A stretch of DNA of 64,000 nucleotides from CALCLY01 sp900552775 (GTDB lineage: Bacteria; Bacillota; Clostridia; UMGS1883; UMGS1540), in contig CALCLY010000023.1 in NCBI GenBank assembly GCA_937966555.1, positions 1-64,000 on the forward strand, given 5' to 3'. The notes below the pieces were generated by a model. It had not been told where the DNA came from, searched no databases, and saw nothing but the letters and a program-made list of their open reading frames with translations. This document shows positions 41,698 through 50,272 of this stretch, piece by piece. The position numbers and the translations under genes were made by a program. The stretch's first letter is position 1. Every line of letters begins with the position of its first letter.

Positions 41698-43437
41698 ATG
41701 AATCTTTTTAACGTACTCACACTTATCGGCGGTCTGTGCCTGTTTCTGTTCGGCATGAACGTTATGGGCGATGCACTGGAGCGCCGCGCCGGCGGAGGTC
41801 TCAAAGCAATCCTCGGAAGGCTGACAAAAAACAAGATGGCAGGCTTTTTAACGGGGCTCGGTGTTACGGCGGTAATACAGAGCTCGTCTGCTACAACGGT
41901 TATGGTTGTCGGCTTTGTAAACTCCGGCATAATGACGCTGAGGCAGTCAATAGGCGTTATAATGGGCGCAAACATAGGAACTACCGTTACTGCATGGATT
42001 TTGAGTTTGAGCGGTATTTCGAGCGATAACTTTTTTGTAAGCCTTTTGAAGCCTTCTTCTTTTACTCCGGTTCTGGCTCTTATAGGAACGGGACTTTTGA
42101 TGTTCGGCAAGTCGAGCAAAAAGAAGGACACGGGCACAATATTGCTTGGATTTGCAACACTTATGTTCGGAATGGAAACGATGTCTTCGGCTGTATCGGG
42201 TCTTGCGGATGTCCCGCAGTTCAGAAACCTATTTTTAATGTTTAAAAACCCGGTACTCGGTGTACTTGTAGGAGCGGCACTGACGGCAATAATACAGTCA
42301 AGTTCCGCATCCGTAGGTATTTTGCAGGCACTTTCCGTAACGGGTCAGGTGTCATACGGCGCGGCAATACCAATTATAATGGGTCAGAATATAGGAACGT
42401 GTATAACGGCAATTTTATCATCGTTCGGAACTAATAAAAATGCAAAGCGTGCCGCTGTGGTTCATTTATCTTTTAATGTGCTCGGTACGCTTATGTGGCT
42501 CACGGTTTTCAGTGTGGTCTCCGCAATGCTCAAGCCTGTGGGGCTTGATGAATCAGCAACTTATCTCGGAATAGCTATTGCACATTCGCTGTTTAACATT
42601 GCGTGTACGGCAATACTTTTGCCTATGTCGGGTATACTTGAGAAAATAGCATATATGATTGTTCCGAACACGGACAAGAAGGAATCGTTTGCAGAACTTG
42701 ACGAAAGACTTCTTTCTACGCCGCATATAGCTTTGTCGCGCTGTGCCGAGCTTGTTTCGGATATGGCGGAGATTGCTTCATCCGGACTTTTGTCAAGTCT
42801 TGATATGCTGCAAAACTATAATTCAAAAGCGGCGGAAGAAATAAGAGAAAAGGAAAAACAGACCGATCACTATGAGGATATATTGGGAACTTATCTTGTA
42901 AAACTGAGCGGTCACCAGGTTTCAGATGCCGACAGTGCGGAAATTTCAAAGCTTCTTAAAGCCATAGGAGATTTTGAAAGAATATCCGACCACAGCATTA
43001 ACATACTGGAGTCGGCAGAAGAACTTAAAGAAAAGGATATACATTTTTCGGAATCTGCGGCACGTGAGCTTAAAATAATGTGTGATGCCGTTTCGGAGAT
43101 AATAAAACTTGCATGTTCGGCCTTTCTTAAATCTGACGTGAAAACTGCATTGAATGTGGAGCCTTTGGAGCAGGTTATAGACGGGCTTAAAATAAAACTC
43201 AGAGACGGTCATATAGAAAGACTGACAAAGGGAGAATGTTCTATAGAAGCGGGATTTGTGTGGGCGGATTTGCTCAATAATCTTGAGAGAACGGCAGACC
43301 ACTGTTCAAATATTGCCGTATGCATATTTGACGCGGCAAATAATAATATGAACATGCATGAATCGCTTAAATCGTTTAAAACAGGCAGCGAGTTTGAGAA
43401 AAAGTTTGAAACGTTTTCGGCGAAATATGCCGTTTGA
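41698..43437 (+). CDS. Na/Pi cotransporter, NptA/YjbB type, with PhoU-like C-terminus
   Basis: A 579-residue phosphate transporter. Residues about 1-310 hold two inverted Na/Pi-cotransporter repeats with the QSSSATT (residue ~62) and QSSSASV (~200) motifs that form the substrate site. The C-terminal 230 residues form a PhoU-like helical bundle (IGDFERISDHSINILESAEEL and DLLNNLERTADHCSNIAV, metal-binding E-X-X-X-D and E-X-X-X-D-H features). The perfect PHO box upstream supports phosphate as substrate. AGGTGA precedes ATG 41698. A hairpin terminator follows. Confidence 0.92.
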   Translation: MNLFNVLTLIGGLCLFLFGMNVMGDALERRAGGGLKAILGRLTKNKMAGFLTGLGVTAVIQSSSATTVMVVGFVNSGIMTLRQSIGVIMGANIGTTVTAWILSLSGISSDNFFVSLLKPSSFTPVLALIGTGLLMFGKSSKKKDTGTILLGFATLMFGMETMSSAVSGLADVPQFRNLFLMFKNPVLGVLVGAALTAIIQSSSASVGILQALSVTGQVSYGAAIPIIMGQNIGTCITAILSSFGTNKNAKRAAVVHLSFNVLGTLMWLTVFSVVSAMLKPVGLDESATYLGIAIAHSLFNIACTAILLPMSGILEKIAYMIVPNTDKKESFAELDERLLSTPHIALSRCAELVSDMAEIASSGLLSSLDMLQNYNSKAAEEIREKEKQTDHYEDILGTYLVKLSGHQVSDADSAEISKLLKAIGDFERISDHSINILESAEELKEKDIHFSESAARELKIMCDAVSEIIKLACSAFLKSDVKTALNVEPLEQVIDGLKIKLRDGHIERLTKGECSIEAGFVWADLLNNLERTADHCSNIAVCIFDAANNNMNMHESLKSFKTGSEFEKKFETFSAKYAV

Positions 43438-43459
43438 TAAATTGCGTGTATTAAAAACG

Positions 43460-43493
43460 CCTCGGTTAAATATATTTAACCGAGGTGATTTTT
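43460..43493 (+). terminator. Perfect hairpin carrying the next gene's ribosome site
   Basis: CCTCGGTTAAAT and ATTTAACCGAGG form a 12-bp stem with an AT centre (43460-43485) and are followed by TGATTTTTTT, so it is an intrinsic terminator for the cotransporter gene. Its 3' arm ends GAGG, part of GAGGTG that serves as the ribosome site of the gene starting at 43494; folding should hide that site. Confidence 0.8.
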
Positions 43494-43916
43494 TTGAAAA
43501 AGTCAATTATAATGTTTGCGTTAATTATGGCAGGGATAGCAGCGCTTTTCTTTGTATTTATGCCGCACTATACATATAAGGCGGAAACTGTGGATGATAT
43601 GCGGCGCGTCATAGAAAGATTCGGCTGGAAACTTTCGGACGATGCACCGCAAAGCTGCGCGCTTACACTGCCGGATCCGCTTACCGATGTTTTTTTAAAT
43701 TATAATGAACTTCTTAAAAAAGAAGGACTTGATCTGCTGCCTTATGCCGGAAGGAAGGTTATGCGATATACATTCACCGTTACAAATCATAAAAAGGGCG
43801 GAAATGTATATGCAAATTTGCTGTTGTGTGACGGAAAAATAATAGCGGCAGACATAATGTCGCCTGCCGCAAACGGATTTATGCATGAAATTAATAAGAA
43901 AAATTACGTTAAATAA
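43494..43916 (+). CDS. DUF4830-like membrane-anchored protein
   Basis: A 140-residue protein with an N-terminal membrane segment (about residues 4-22) and an extracytoplasmic domain containing DDMRRVIERFGWKLSDDAPQ and YTFTVTNHKKGGNVYANLLLCDGKIIAADIMSP, which fits the DUF4830 type (function unknown). TTG 43494 is preferred to GTG 43485 because GAGGTG lies 8 nt before the TTG; the T-run of the preceding terminator supplies its first bases. The 3' end overlaps the convergent lplA gene by 8 nt. Confidence 0.68.
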   Translation: MKKSIIMFALIMAGIAALFFVFMPHYTYKAETVDDMRRVIERFGWKLSDDAPQSCALTLPDPLTDVFLNYNELLKKEGLDLLPYAGRKVMRYTFTVTNHKKGGNVYANLLLCDGKIIAADIMSPAANGFMHEINKKNYVK

Positions 43917-44874
43917 GGCATGACAAAAACTCGTCTTTTTGTATGCCGCCAAGTATATTCTCAGACCATACGGCTTTGAGAGCGGCGTCTAAAGCGTCTT
44001 TATCGTGAACACAGCCGCGCAGAGCGTTTTCAAGAATTCCGATATCGGTATCCGTGAAAAAGTCGCCGAAAATTTTAATGTCTTCAACGGAGCCGTCTTT
44101 AACACTTAAAAAGACTTCAACTCCGCCTGCCGGAAAACGTTTTTTTGATTTAAAAGTGTATTTCGGCGAGTATCCGAAATTCCACTCGAAGGTGGCGTAT
44201 TTTTCGTCGCGCAGCTTCTTTATTGCCGCTTTTTCTTCTTCTGTGAGCGTGTAATCGCGCACGGACTTATCCTGTTTTATAAATTGTTCAAAGCCGTGCA
44301 TAAAGCGTTCTGCGTCCGTATCGGCAAGCTCTGCAAGATTTACTACGCGGCTGCGCACGGATTTAACACCTTTTGATGCAATTTTTGTTTCATCGGGACG
44401 GAGAGCTGCGGCAAGATGAGACATATCTGCGTTTATCAGAATTGTTCCGTGGTGCATCAGACGGCCGTGCCATACATATTGGGCATTGCCTGAAAACTTT
44501 CTGCCTTCAGCCAAAACATCGTTTCTTCCGGAAACCTCACAGTTTATTCCGAGCGTGTTCACATACTGTCTTAAAGTGTCTGTCAGACCAACGTAATTTC
44601 CGAATTTTCCGCCGTTTATTATGTATGTGAAGTTAAGATTCTGAAGGTCATGAAAAACGGCTCCGCCGCCCGACATGCGCCGTACGACTATAATATTGTT
44701 CTTTTTGACGTAATCATAATCTATTTCAGCCATGGCATTCTGACTTCTGCCTATAACAATGCACGGGTTGTTTCTCCAAAGCATGCAAATGTCTTCTTTT
44801 TTGTTTTTTACAAGATATTCCTCTGCCGCAAGGTTATAATATGGATCAAAGGAATTTGTTTCAATATAAAGCAT
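43909..44874 (-). CDS. lplA: Lipoate-protein ligase A
   Basis: A 321-residue ligase that attaches lipoate to lipoyl domains (glycine cleavage H protein or 2-oxoacid dehydrogenases). Motifs: RNNPCIVIGRSQNAMAEI near residue 35, IVVRRMSGGGAVFHDLQNLNFT near 65 (RRxSGGGxV), and the KFSGNAQYVWHGRLMHHGTILINADM segment with the catalytic lysine. The C-terminal accessory domain is present. GAGGTGA precedes ATG 44874. No lipoate-dependent enzyme gene is nearby. Confidence 0.95.
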   Translation of the reverse strand: MLYIETNSFDPYYNLAAEEYLVKNKKEDICMLWRNNPCIVIGRSQNAMAEIDYDYVKKNNIIVVRRMSGGGAVFHDLQNLNFTYIINGGKFGNYVGLTDTLRQYVNTLGINCEVSGRNDVLAEGRKFSGNAQYVWHGRLMHHGTILINADMSHLAAALRPDETKIASKGVKSVRSRVVNLAELADTDAERFMHGFEQFIKQDKSVRDYTLTEEEKAAIKKLRDEKYATFEWNFGYSPKYTFKSKKRFPAGGVEVFLSVKDGSVEDIKIFGDFFTDTDIGILENALRGCVHDKDALDAALKAVWSENILGGIQKDEFLSCLI

Positions 44875-44930
44875 TTTTTCACCTCGGATATATTATAGTA
44901 TAATTCAGAGGTATAGTCAACAATTAAATA

Positions 44931-44959
44931 TAAAAAAGCCCTCATCGGATTGATGAGGG
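44931..44959 (-). terminator. Terminator of the 27-residue protein gene
   Basis: Minus strand: CCCTCATC pairs with GATGAGGG (8 bp, 5-nt loop) and is followed by CTTTTTT. It lies 7 nt after the small gene's stop codon at 44966. Confidence 0.88.
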
Positions 44960-44965
44960 TGATGC

Positions 44966-45049
44966 CTACCTTAATACTACAGCGCAGATAATAAGAGCAA
45001 TAAGTGCACAGGCAAAGAAAATAAGCGTTATTTTAGTATCTTTTTTCAC
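44966..45049 (-). CDS. 27-residue single-pass membrane protein
   Basis: Not in any longer frame: GTG 45049 to TAG 44966 encodes MKKDTKITLIFFACALIALI followed by ICAVVLR, a basic/acidic head then a 20-residue hydrophobic helix and a terminal Arg. AAAGGAGAG lies 7-8 nt before the GTG. Its promoter (45196-45224) and terminator (44931-44959) match this gene only, and its codons are in the same style as nearby genes, so it is likely a real small gene. Role unknown; small proteins of this size often modulate a membrane complex or a transporter. The 3' terminator fits with lplA on the same strand, 92 nt further. Confidence 0.65.
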   Translation of the reverse strand: MKKDTKITLIFFACALIALIICAVVLR

Positions 45050-45195
45050 AGAAAATCTCTCCTTTCATGTGGATAAAAATGTAAAAATAAAAGAGCGGAA
45101 AGCTTAAAAAAGCTTTCCACCCTAAAAAGCCAGATCTTGAAAATGAATTAAAAAATTCATCCAACCGAATAACATCTTAACGATTTCTTAACATC

Positions 45196-45224
45196 ATTTT
45201 AGCACAGCAATTGAAATTTGTCAA
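45196..45224 (-). promoter_or_regulatory. Promoter of the 27-residue protein gene
   Basis: Minus strand: TTGACA (45224-45219), 17-bp spacer, TAAAAT (45201-45196). The leader of about 140 nt holds two hairpins, ATGAATT/AATTCAT and GGAAAGCTT/AAGCTTTCC (9 bp, four-T loop), the second followed by GCTCTTTTATTTTT and therefore attenuator-like. Confidence 0.7.
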
Positions 45225-45238
45225 GTAATTTGATGAAA

Positions 45239-46027
45239 TTATCTGATTTTATTCGGTGTGTAACCGTAGAGTGTTTTAAAACATTTAGTGAAATGCGCCT
45301 GAGACGAAAAACCGAGGGAATCGCTCACAAAGCCGCAGCTTTTTCCGAATAAAAGCATTTTTTTTGCTTCTTCAAGCTTAAGTTCTCTGAAAAAAGACAT
45401 ACAGCCGCAGCCGGTAAATTCTTTAAAAACATCGTTTAAAGTTGTTTTGCACACGCCGCAATAATTTGAAATATCCGAAAGAGAAAGCTTTTCATAAATG
45501 TTTTCGGACATAAAATTTGCGGCTTTTCCGTATATATCAGCGTGACAGCTTGATGATGAAGTAATTGACGGGCAGAAAAGAGTGCATGAGCTAAGCAAAA
45601 GCAGTTCAAAGAGTTTTTTTGAACTTTCGGGCAGCGCTATGCAGTGATTTTGTGATGAAAAATCTGCATTTTGGAGCATGGAGTTGTCAAACATTCTACA
45701 TAAATCGCGCGCGTTGTCCGAAAGAGTAAAAACAGGGGGAAGTATCTCTCTTCGGGACAGATTGAAATGCACAACAGTCATTTCCAGAGATTCTTCGCTC
45801 AAGACGCGGTTAAGATGAAAGTAGTTCGGCGGAATTATTACGGCATTATTTTCGGAAAGCTCATAAATTTCCGTTCCGACAGTAACAGAAAGCGTTCCTA
45901 AGTGGATTATGTTTATTTCGTATTCGGCATGCCTGTGACCGCAAAAAACATGCGCTTTGTCAAACCGGTAATAATAATACTTTGTTATATCCGCTTCTGC
46001 GAATCTGTTTTTAAGTTTTGCAGGCAT
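45239..46027 (-). CDS. AraC-family regulator next to a GH31 gene
   Basis: A 262-residue regulator. The N-terminal cupin (residues about 25-110, HRHAEYEINIIHLGTLSVTVG, NAVIIPPNYFH) would bind a sugar; the C-terminal double helix-turn-helix is LSDISNYCGVCKTTLNDVFKEFTG and GKSCGFVSDSLGFSSQAHFTKCFKTLYGYTPNKIR. GGAGGGA precedes ATG 46027. It is divergent from the GH31 gene across 112 nt, so it most likely activates it in response to a substrate sugar (inferred). Confidence 0.9.
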   Translation of the reverse strand: MPAKLKNRFAEADITKYYYYRFDKAHVFCGHRHAEYEINIIHLGTLSVTVGTEIYELSENNAVIIPPNYFHLNRVLSEESLEMTVVHFNLSRREILPPVFTLSDNARDLCRMFDNSMLQNADFSSQNHCIALPESSKKLFELLLLSSCTLFCPSITSSSSCHADIYGKAANFMSENIYEKLSLSDISNYCGVCKTTLNDVFKEFTGCGCMSFFRELKLEEAKKMLLFGKSCGFVSDSLGFSSQAHFTKCFKTLYGYTPNKIR

Positions 46028-46139
46028 ATTTGTTCCCTCCGCGCGGTCAAAAATATAAAAAATACGTTATTTTTTGATAAAATCAAGCAATATTTGTATT
46101 ATAATATAATTAAAAATAAAAGTCAAGGGGGATGAATAT

Positions 46140-47684
46140 ATGAAATATATTTTTAAAATAGGAGAAAACGAATGTTTTTGGGGAGGAACTTCAAACGACG
46201 GGAAAATTGCTCCGTTTGATAAAAAAACAAAGCTTTGGCACGATTTCCGCAAGGATTGTGAAAATCAGACGATGCCCATGCTGCTCTCTAATAACGGACG
46301 CGTTATAATAAGCGATAAGGCTTTTGAAATTTCGATTGAAGACGGAAAAATTGAAATAGAAGGCGATAATGTGCGTGAAGAGCAGTTCGGCTCGACGCTG
46401 CGCTCGGCTTACGTCGGGGCAATGCATAAATATTTCCCTCCGCGCGGAAATATGCTGCCGACGGAATTTTTTAAGACTCCGCAGTACAACACGTGGATGC
46501 AGTTTATTTATGAACAGAATCAAAAAGATGTTTTGAGGTATGCTCACGATATAATAAAAAACGGCTTTGAGCCGGGAGTTTTCATGATAGACGAGGGGTG
46601 GCAGCGCAGCTACGGCGACTGGCGCTTTGACGAGCTGAAATTTCCCGATCCGAAGGGAATGATAAATGAGCTTCACTCGCTCGGGTTTAAGGTTATGCTT
46701 TGGGTTGTGCCCTTTGTAACGCCCAACGGCAGATTGTTTTATAACGCCAACCTTATGAAAGAATTTAATCCCGAAAACTATGATAAAATATTTTTGAGAA
46801 CAGCTGACGGAGAGCCTGCGCTGTCGCATTGGTGGGACGGCTACAGCTTTTTGCTCGATTTTACAAAGGATTGTGACAGAGCTTTTATGAAGAAGCAGCT
46901 TGACGCGCTGATGAAAGATTACGGCGTAGACGGTTTCAAATTTGACGGGGGACAGGTAAACGACTACGGAATAAACGTTATCGGCGAGGTAAACCGCGAT
47001 CACACCCCGAATGAGAGGAATATTGCGTGGAACGACTTCGGCGCACAGTATGCGTTTCACGAATACAAAGACACTTTTATGGGCGGAGGAAAGCGCACGA
47101 TTCAGCGCATAAGAGACAGATTTCATTCATGGGACAACGACGGGCTTGACACACTTATTCCGTATGCGCTTATGCAGGGAATCTTGGGACATCCCTTCAT
47201 ATGCCCGGATATGATAGGCGGCGGAGAGTGGATGCACCGCGCAAAAAATCTGCCCATAGACGAAGAGCTTTTTGTAAGAATGGCGCAGTGCAGCGCGCTT
47301 TTCCCGATGATGCAATTTTCGTGGGCGCCGTGGGAGGCTCTTTCTCCGAAAATGCTTGACGCGGTGCGTGACGCGGCAAAGCTTCACAGTCTGTTTTCTG
47401 ATAAAATAATTGCGCTTGTTAAAAAGGCGGAGGAGGACGGCGAGCCGATTTTGCGCTCTATGGAATATAATTATCCTCATTGCGGATATGAAAATATAAA
47501 GGATCAGTTTATGCTGGGTGAAGATATAATTTCCGCACCCGTAATTAAAAAGGACGCAAGGAAAAAAGAGGTTTGCCTGCCGGAAGGAAGGTGGCGCTTC
47601 CGCGGCTCGGAGGTGTACGACGGGGGAAAAACCGTGTGTGTTGACGCGCCCCTTGAGGTGCTTCCGTATTTTGAGAGGGTGTAA
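46140..47684 (+). CDS. Glycoside hydrolase family 31 (alpha-glucosidase/xylosidase type)
   Basis: A 514-residue intracellular TIM-barrel hydrolase of GH31. Asp269 in the motif GFKFDGG is the expected catalytic nucleophile; other family features are EGWQRSYGDWRFDELKFPDPKGMI (start of the barrel) and PYALMQGILGHPFICPDMIGGGEW. There is no signal peptide. The N-terminal galactose-mutarotase-like part is short, about 90 residues, compared with typical GH31 (650+ residues). The exact sugar is not evident. RBS GGGGG precedes ATG 46140. Divergent AraC regulator upstream; terminator follows. Confidence 0.88.
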   Translation: MKYIFKIGENECFWGGTSNDGKIAPFDKKTKLWHDFRKDCENQTMPMLLSNNGRVIISDKAFEISIEDGKIEIEGDNVREEQFGSTLRSAYVGAMHKYFPPRGNMLPTEFFKTPQYNTWMQFIYEQNQKDVLRYAHDIIKNGFEPGVFMIDEGWQRSYGDWRFDELKFPDPKGMINELHSLGFKVMLWVVPFVTPNGRLFYNANLMKEFNPENYDKIFLRTADGEPALSHWWDGYSFLLDFTKDCDRAFMKKQLDALMKDYGVDGFKFDGGQVNDYGINVIGEVNRDHTPNERNIAWNDFGAQYAFHEYKDTFMGGGKRTIQRIRDRFHSWDNDGLDTLIPYALMQGILGHPFICPDMIGGGEWMHRAKNLPIDEELFVRMAQCSALFPMMQFSWAPWEALSPKMLDAVRDAAKLHSLFSDKIIALVKKAEEDGEPILRSMEYNYPHCGYENIKDQFMLGEDIISAPVIKKDARKKEVCLPEGRWRFRGSEVYDGGKTVCVDAPLEVLPYFERV

Positions 47685-47737
47685 AGGCATATCGAGTGGA
47701 TAGTGTCCGAGACACATGTTAAAAAGCCAAAAGAAGA

Positions 47738-47765
47738 GGGGATACAAACATCCCCTTTTTTTGTT
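47738..47765 (+). terminator. GH31 terminator
   Basis: GGGGAT (47738-47743) and ATCCCC (47750-47755) with a 6-nt loop, followed by a run of ten T. Confidence 0.9.
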
Positions 47766-47787
47766 TTCCGGAATTTTTAACATTCCA

Positions 47788-47963
47788 ATTATACCACATA
47801 ATATAGTGGTACAAACTTTACCCAACAAGATTTTTTTATCCTCATTTTTTGTCTGATTATCCTTTGTTTCACGAAAAAGAGCCGGATTTCTTGACTTAAA
47901 CTGTATTTGATAATATAATTAAAACATATGTTGTAATTATAGAGTAAAATTATACCACATAAT
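47788..47963. repeat. 15-bp direct repeats around a promoter region
   Basis: ATTATACCACATAAT occurs at 47788-47802 and again at 47949-47963, with 146 bp between. The first copy forms TACCAC/GTGGTA with the following bases; the second forms CACATAAT/ATTATGTG (4-nt loop). The repeats enclose the DUF6273 promoter (47891-47919). The 356-nt gap holds the GH31 terminator, these repeats and that promoter, and nothing else I can see. Confidence 0.6.
47891..47919 (+). promoter_or_regulatory. Promoter of the DUF6273 protein gene
   Basis: TTGACT at 47891-47896, 17-bp spacer, TATAAT at 47914-47919; the gene starts 121 nt on. Confidence 0.8.
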
Positions 47964-48040
47964 CTATATTATGTGTAATTTGCAAGCTTAATCTATGAGA
48001 AAAACGACAAATGAAAATTATTAAAATGAGGGTGGTAAAA

Positions 48041-48805
48041 ATGTCAGTATTCAAAAGCAAAATGAGAGGCAAAACAATTGAGCTGAATAAAAGCGATGCG
48101 GCGGTCGGTGTAGACGTCTGTTGGAAAAAAGAACGCAACGCCAAAAGAATAAAGAAAGCTGCTGTATTTGCTGTTTCCGTTTTTGTGCTGGCTGTTACAA
48201 TTATTTCGGTAACAAATTTTGCGAAAAGGAGAAATCATTTTGAAGAAAAAATTACCGCCTCTTCTGTCGGGGATTGTATACAATTCGGCATGTATGAACA
48301 AGATAATGATTTGTCAAACGGCAAAGAACCTATAGATTGGCTTGTGCTTGATAAAACAGACAGCAGAGTGCTTATGATAAGTAAGTATGGGCTGGATTGT
48401 AAGCAATATAACTCTACATATATTTATGCGGCATGGGAAGAGTGTTCTCTCATGACATGGATGAATAAAATTTTTCCGAAAGAGACCTTCAGCTCCGCCG
48501 AGAGATCTGTAATTCAAGGCAGCGGTAATATATCTGCTGAAATATTTTTGCTCAGCACAAATGAAGTGAATAAGTATTTTTCATCAGATGATGAAAAAAT
48601 GTGTGAACCGACAAAATATGCGGCTGCCAACGGAGCGTATGTAAACGGAAGAAGCGGCAATTGCTGGTGGTGGCTGCGGTCACCCGGTGCCGATCAAAAC
48701 TGTGTTGCATGTGTTCGCGATGATGGGTCGGTATATTACAACGGACGCCTTGCCGGCAGTACATACGGCTGTGTGCGCCCTGCTGTATTATTCAGTCGAA
48801 AGTGA
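48041..48805 (+). CDS. Membrane-anchored DUF6273-type protein
   Basis: A 254-residue protein. The N-terminal 40 residues are basic/cytoplasmic; one membrane segment follows (about residues 41-62, AAVFAVSVFVLAVTIISVT). The extracellular domain (about 75-254) has GDCIQFGMYEQ, PIDWLVLDKTDSRVLMISKYGLDC, and a C-terminal WWWLRSPG...VRPAVLF segment typical of DUF6273/adhesion-type lectin-like domains in gut Clostridia. ATG 48041 follows GAGGGTGG; an upstream in-frame ATG (48011) is weaker. Function unknown; probably surface interaction or sensing. Confidence 0.75.
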   Translation: MSVFKSKMRGKTIELNKSDAAVGVDVCWKKERNAKRIKKAAVFAVSVFVLAVTIISVTNFAKRRNHFEEKITASSVGDCIQFGMYEQDNDLSNGKEPIDWLVLDKTDSRVLMISKYGLDCKQYNSTYIYAAWEECSLMTWMNKIFPKETFSSAERSVIQGSGNISAEIFLLSTNEVNKYFSSDDEKMCEPTKYAAANGAYVNGRSGNCWWWLRSPGADQNCVACVRDDGSVYYNGRLAGSTYGCVRPAVLFSRK

Positions 48806-48818
48806 TTGTTTGAATTTT

Positions 48819-49433
48819 TTAAATAATTTTTGCAATAAGTCTGCATATCGGAATGCCCTGAGATGAAAAGTTTGTTTCATATTCGGTCATAATATTTCCG
48901 CTTTCGGGCTCGGAGTGCAGGTCACGCGTCACATGGGAAAGTGAAAAGCTGTTTTTTTCAAACGTTTCGAGCGAAAAATCAAAAAGCTCGGTATTGTCGG
49001 TTTTCATATGTATTTCGGCACCCGGTTTTAAAAGCTTTTTGTAAAGCTCTAAAAATCCGTCCGCTGTAAGGCGGCGCTTGGCATGTCTGCCGCGCGGCCA
49101 CGGGTCGCTGAAATTAAGGTAAATCCTGTCGCAGAAATGAGAGTTTTCAATTTGCGAAAGGTTTATAATATCGCCGCAGTAAAAACGGATGTTTTTAATA
49201 TTCTGCGCCGCGGCTTTTTCTGCTGCAAGAAGTATAACCGAACTTACCTTTTCTGCCGCAACAAATAAAATATCCGGGTGCAGCAAGGCGTTTTCTGTGA
49301 TAAACTTTCCTTTGCCGCAGCCGATTTCAAGATACACCCCGTCAAAATTTTCAAATTCTGACAGGTCTTTTATAAAATAATCCGAAACTGCAGAAAGTCT
49401 CGAATCAAGATTTTTCTTTTTTCGCATTCTCAT
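48819..49433 (-). CDS. trmB: tRNA (guanine-N7-)-methyltransferase
   Basis: A 204-residue SAM-dependent enzyme that makes m7G46 in the tRNA variable loop. Motifs: LEIGCGKGKFI (residues ~36-46, SAM), NFSDPWPRGRHAKRRL (~112-127, the TrmB hallmark) and TDNTELFDFS. ATG 49433 overlaps the upstream ogg stop (ATATGA), with GAAGGG before it. It is the last gene of cdaA-cdaR-ogg-trmB. The stop lies 13 nt from the convergent DUF6273 gene. Confidence 0.95.
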   Translation of the reverse strand: MRMRKKKNLDSRLSAVSDYFIKDLSEFENFDGVYLEIGCGKGKFITENALLHPDILFVAAEKVSSVILLAAEKAAAQNIKNIRFYCGDIINLSQIENSHFCDRIYLNFSDPWPRGRHAKRRLTADGFLELYKKLLKPGAEIHMKTDNTELFDFSLETFEKNSFSLSHVTRDLHSEPESGNIMTEYETNFSSQGIPICRLIAKII

Positions 49434-50272
49434 ATTGCATTATCCCTTCTCTCGTAAAATAAATACTGCTGTGCAATTCCGGCAAGATTGCCGAAAAGGC
49501 GCGTGCCGCATTCGGCGGCATTTTTTTCCTCGCATCCGTAAAGCTCGTGCATGACGCGTTTTATCCATACATCAGCGGGAAATACATCAAATCTCGAAAA
49601 AGCAAAAAGCAGTACACAGTCCGCCACCTTGGGCCCTACGCCGCAAAGCTTTAAAAGTGCGCGGCGCGCATCGGGAGTGTTCATAGAGTTTATTTCCTCC
49701 GCCGAAATATCGCCGCGGCAGTACGCGGCAATTGTTTTTTCAAGATACGGCGCTCGGTAGCCGCAGCGCAGCGGAGCCAAATCCCCTGCCGTTATGCCGC
49801 AAAGCGCGTCGGGCGTGGGAAATGTGTAATATTTTTCGCCTTTGAATGTAATTTCATTTCCCCAAAGCTCGCTCATTTTATTAACTATACCCTGTATTCT
49901 GGGAATGTTGTTATTTGCCGAAATTATGAAAGACAGCAGACACTCGAAAAAGTCCTGACGCAATATTCTGATTCCGCTGCCGTATGTCACGGCGCTTTTC
50001 ATATTTTTTATGCCTGAAAGCGTGTTTGTAATTTTGTTATAGTCTCTGTCTATATCAAAATAACCGCACCAGACGGAATCAAATTCGTCTTCGTTTGTAC
50101 CTTCAAAAGTTATTTCGCCGTTTTCTTTAAAAACACGCAGGGCGCGCCCCAAGGCAACGCCCGTAAAGCTTTTATCTTCGTTTTTGGTCCATCTGAAGCA
50201 TTGACCGCATGTAAAAATCGCTTCGGGGTCAAAGCATGTCAGCTTTTTTGTTACGCTATCCGTTTGAATCAC
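49430..50272 (-). CDS. 8-oxoguanine DNA glycosylase (Ogg-type)
   Basis: A 280-residue base-excision repair enzyme. N-terminal OGG_N domain (residues ~10-105, FTCGQCFRWTKNEDKSFTGVALGR); HhH-GPD domain with SFIISANNNIPRI, LCGVGPKVADCVLLFAFSRFDVFPADVWIKR, which includes the catalytic Lys in the GVGPKVAD region and the Asp in FPADVWI. It removes 8-oxoguanine and usually has lyase activity. The GTG at 50272 is the first start in frame but has GGAGG directly beside it; the true start may be slightly inside. Overlaps cdaR by 17 nt. Confidence 0.88.
   Translation of the reverse strand: MIQTDSVTKKLTCFDPEAIFTCGQCFRWTKNEDKSFTGVALGRALRVFKENGEITFEGTNEDEFDSVWCGYFDIDRDYNKITNTLSGIKNMKSAVTYGSGIRILRQDFFECLLSFIISANNNIPRIQGIVNKMSELWGNEITFKGEKYYTFPTPDALCGITAGDLAPLRCGYRAPYLEKTIAAYCRGDISAEEINSMNTPDARRALLKLCGVGPKVADCVLLFAFSRFDVFPADVWIKRVMHELYGCEEKNAAECGTRLFGNLAGIAQQYLFYERRDNAI

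Noticed and set aside
47127..47828. 233-residue minus-strand frame over the GH31 3' end
   Set aside because: Antisense to a clear GH31 coding sequence and crosses the terminator.
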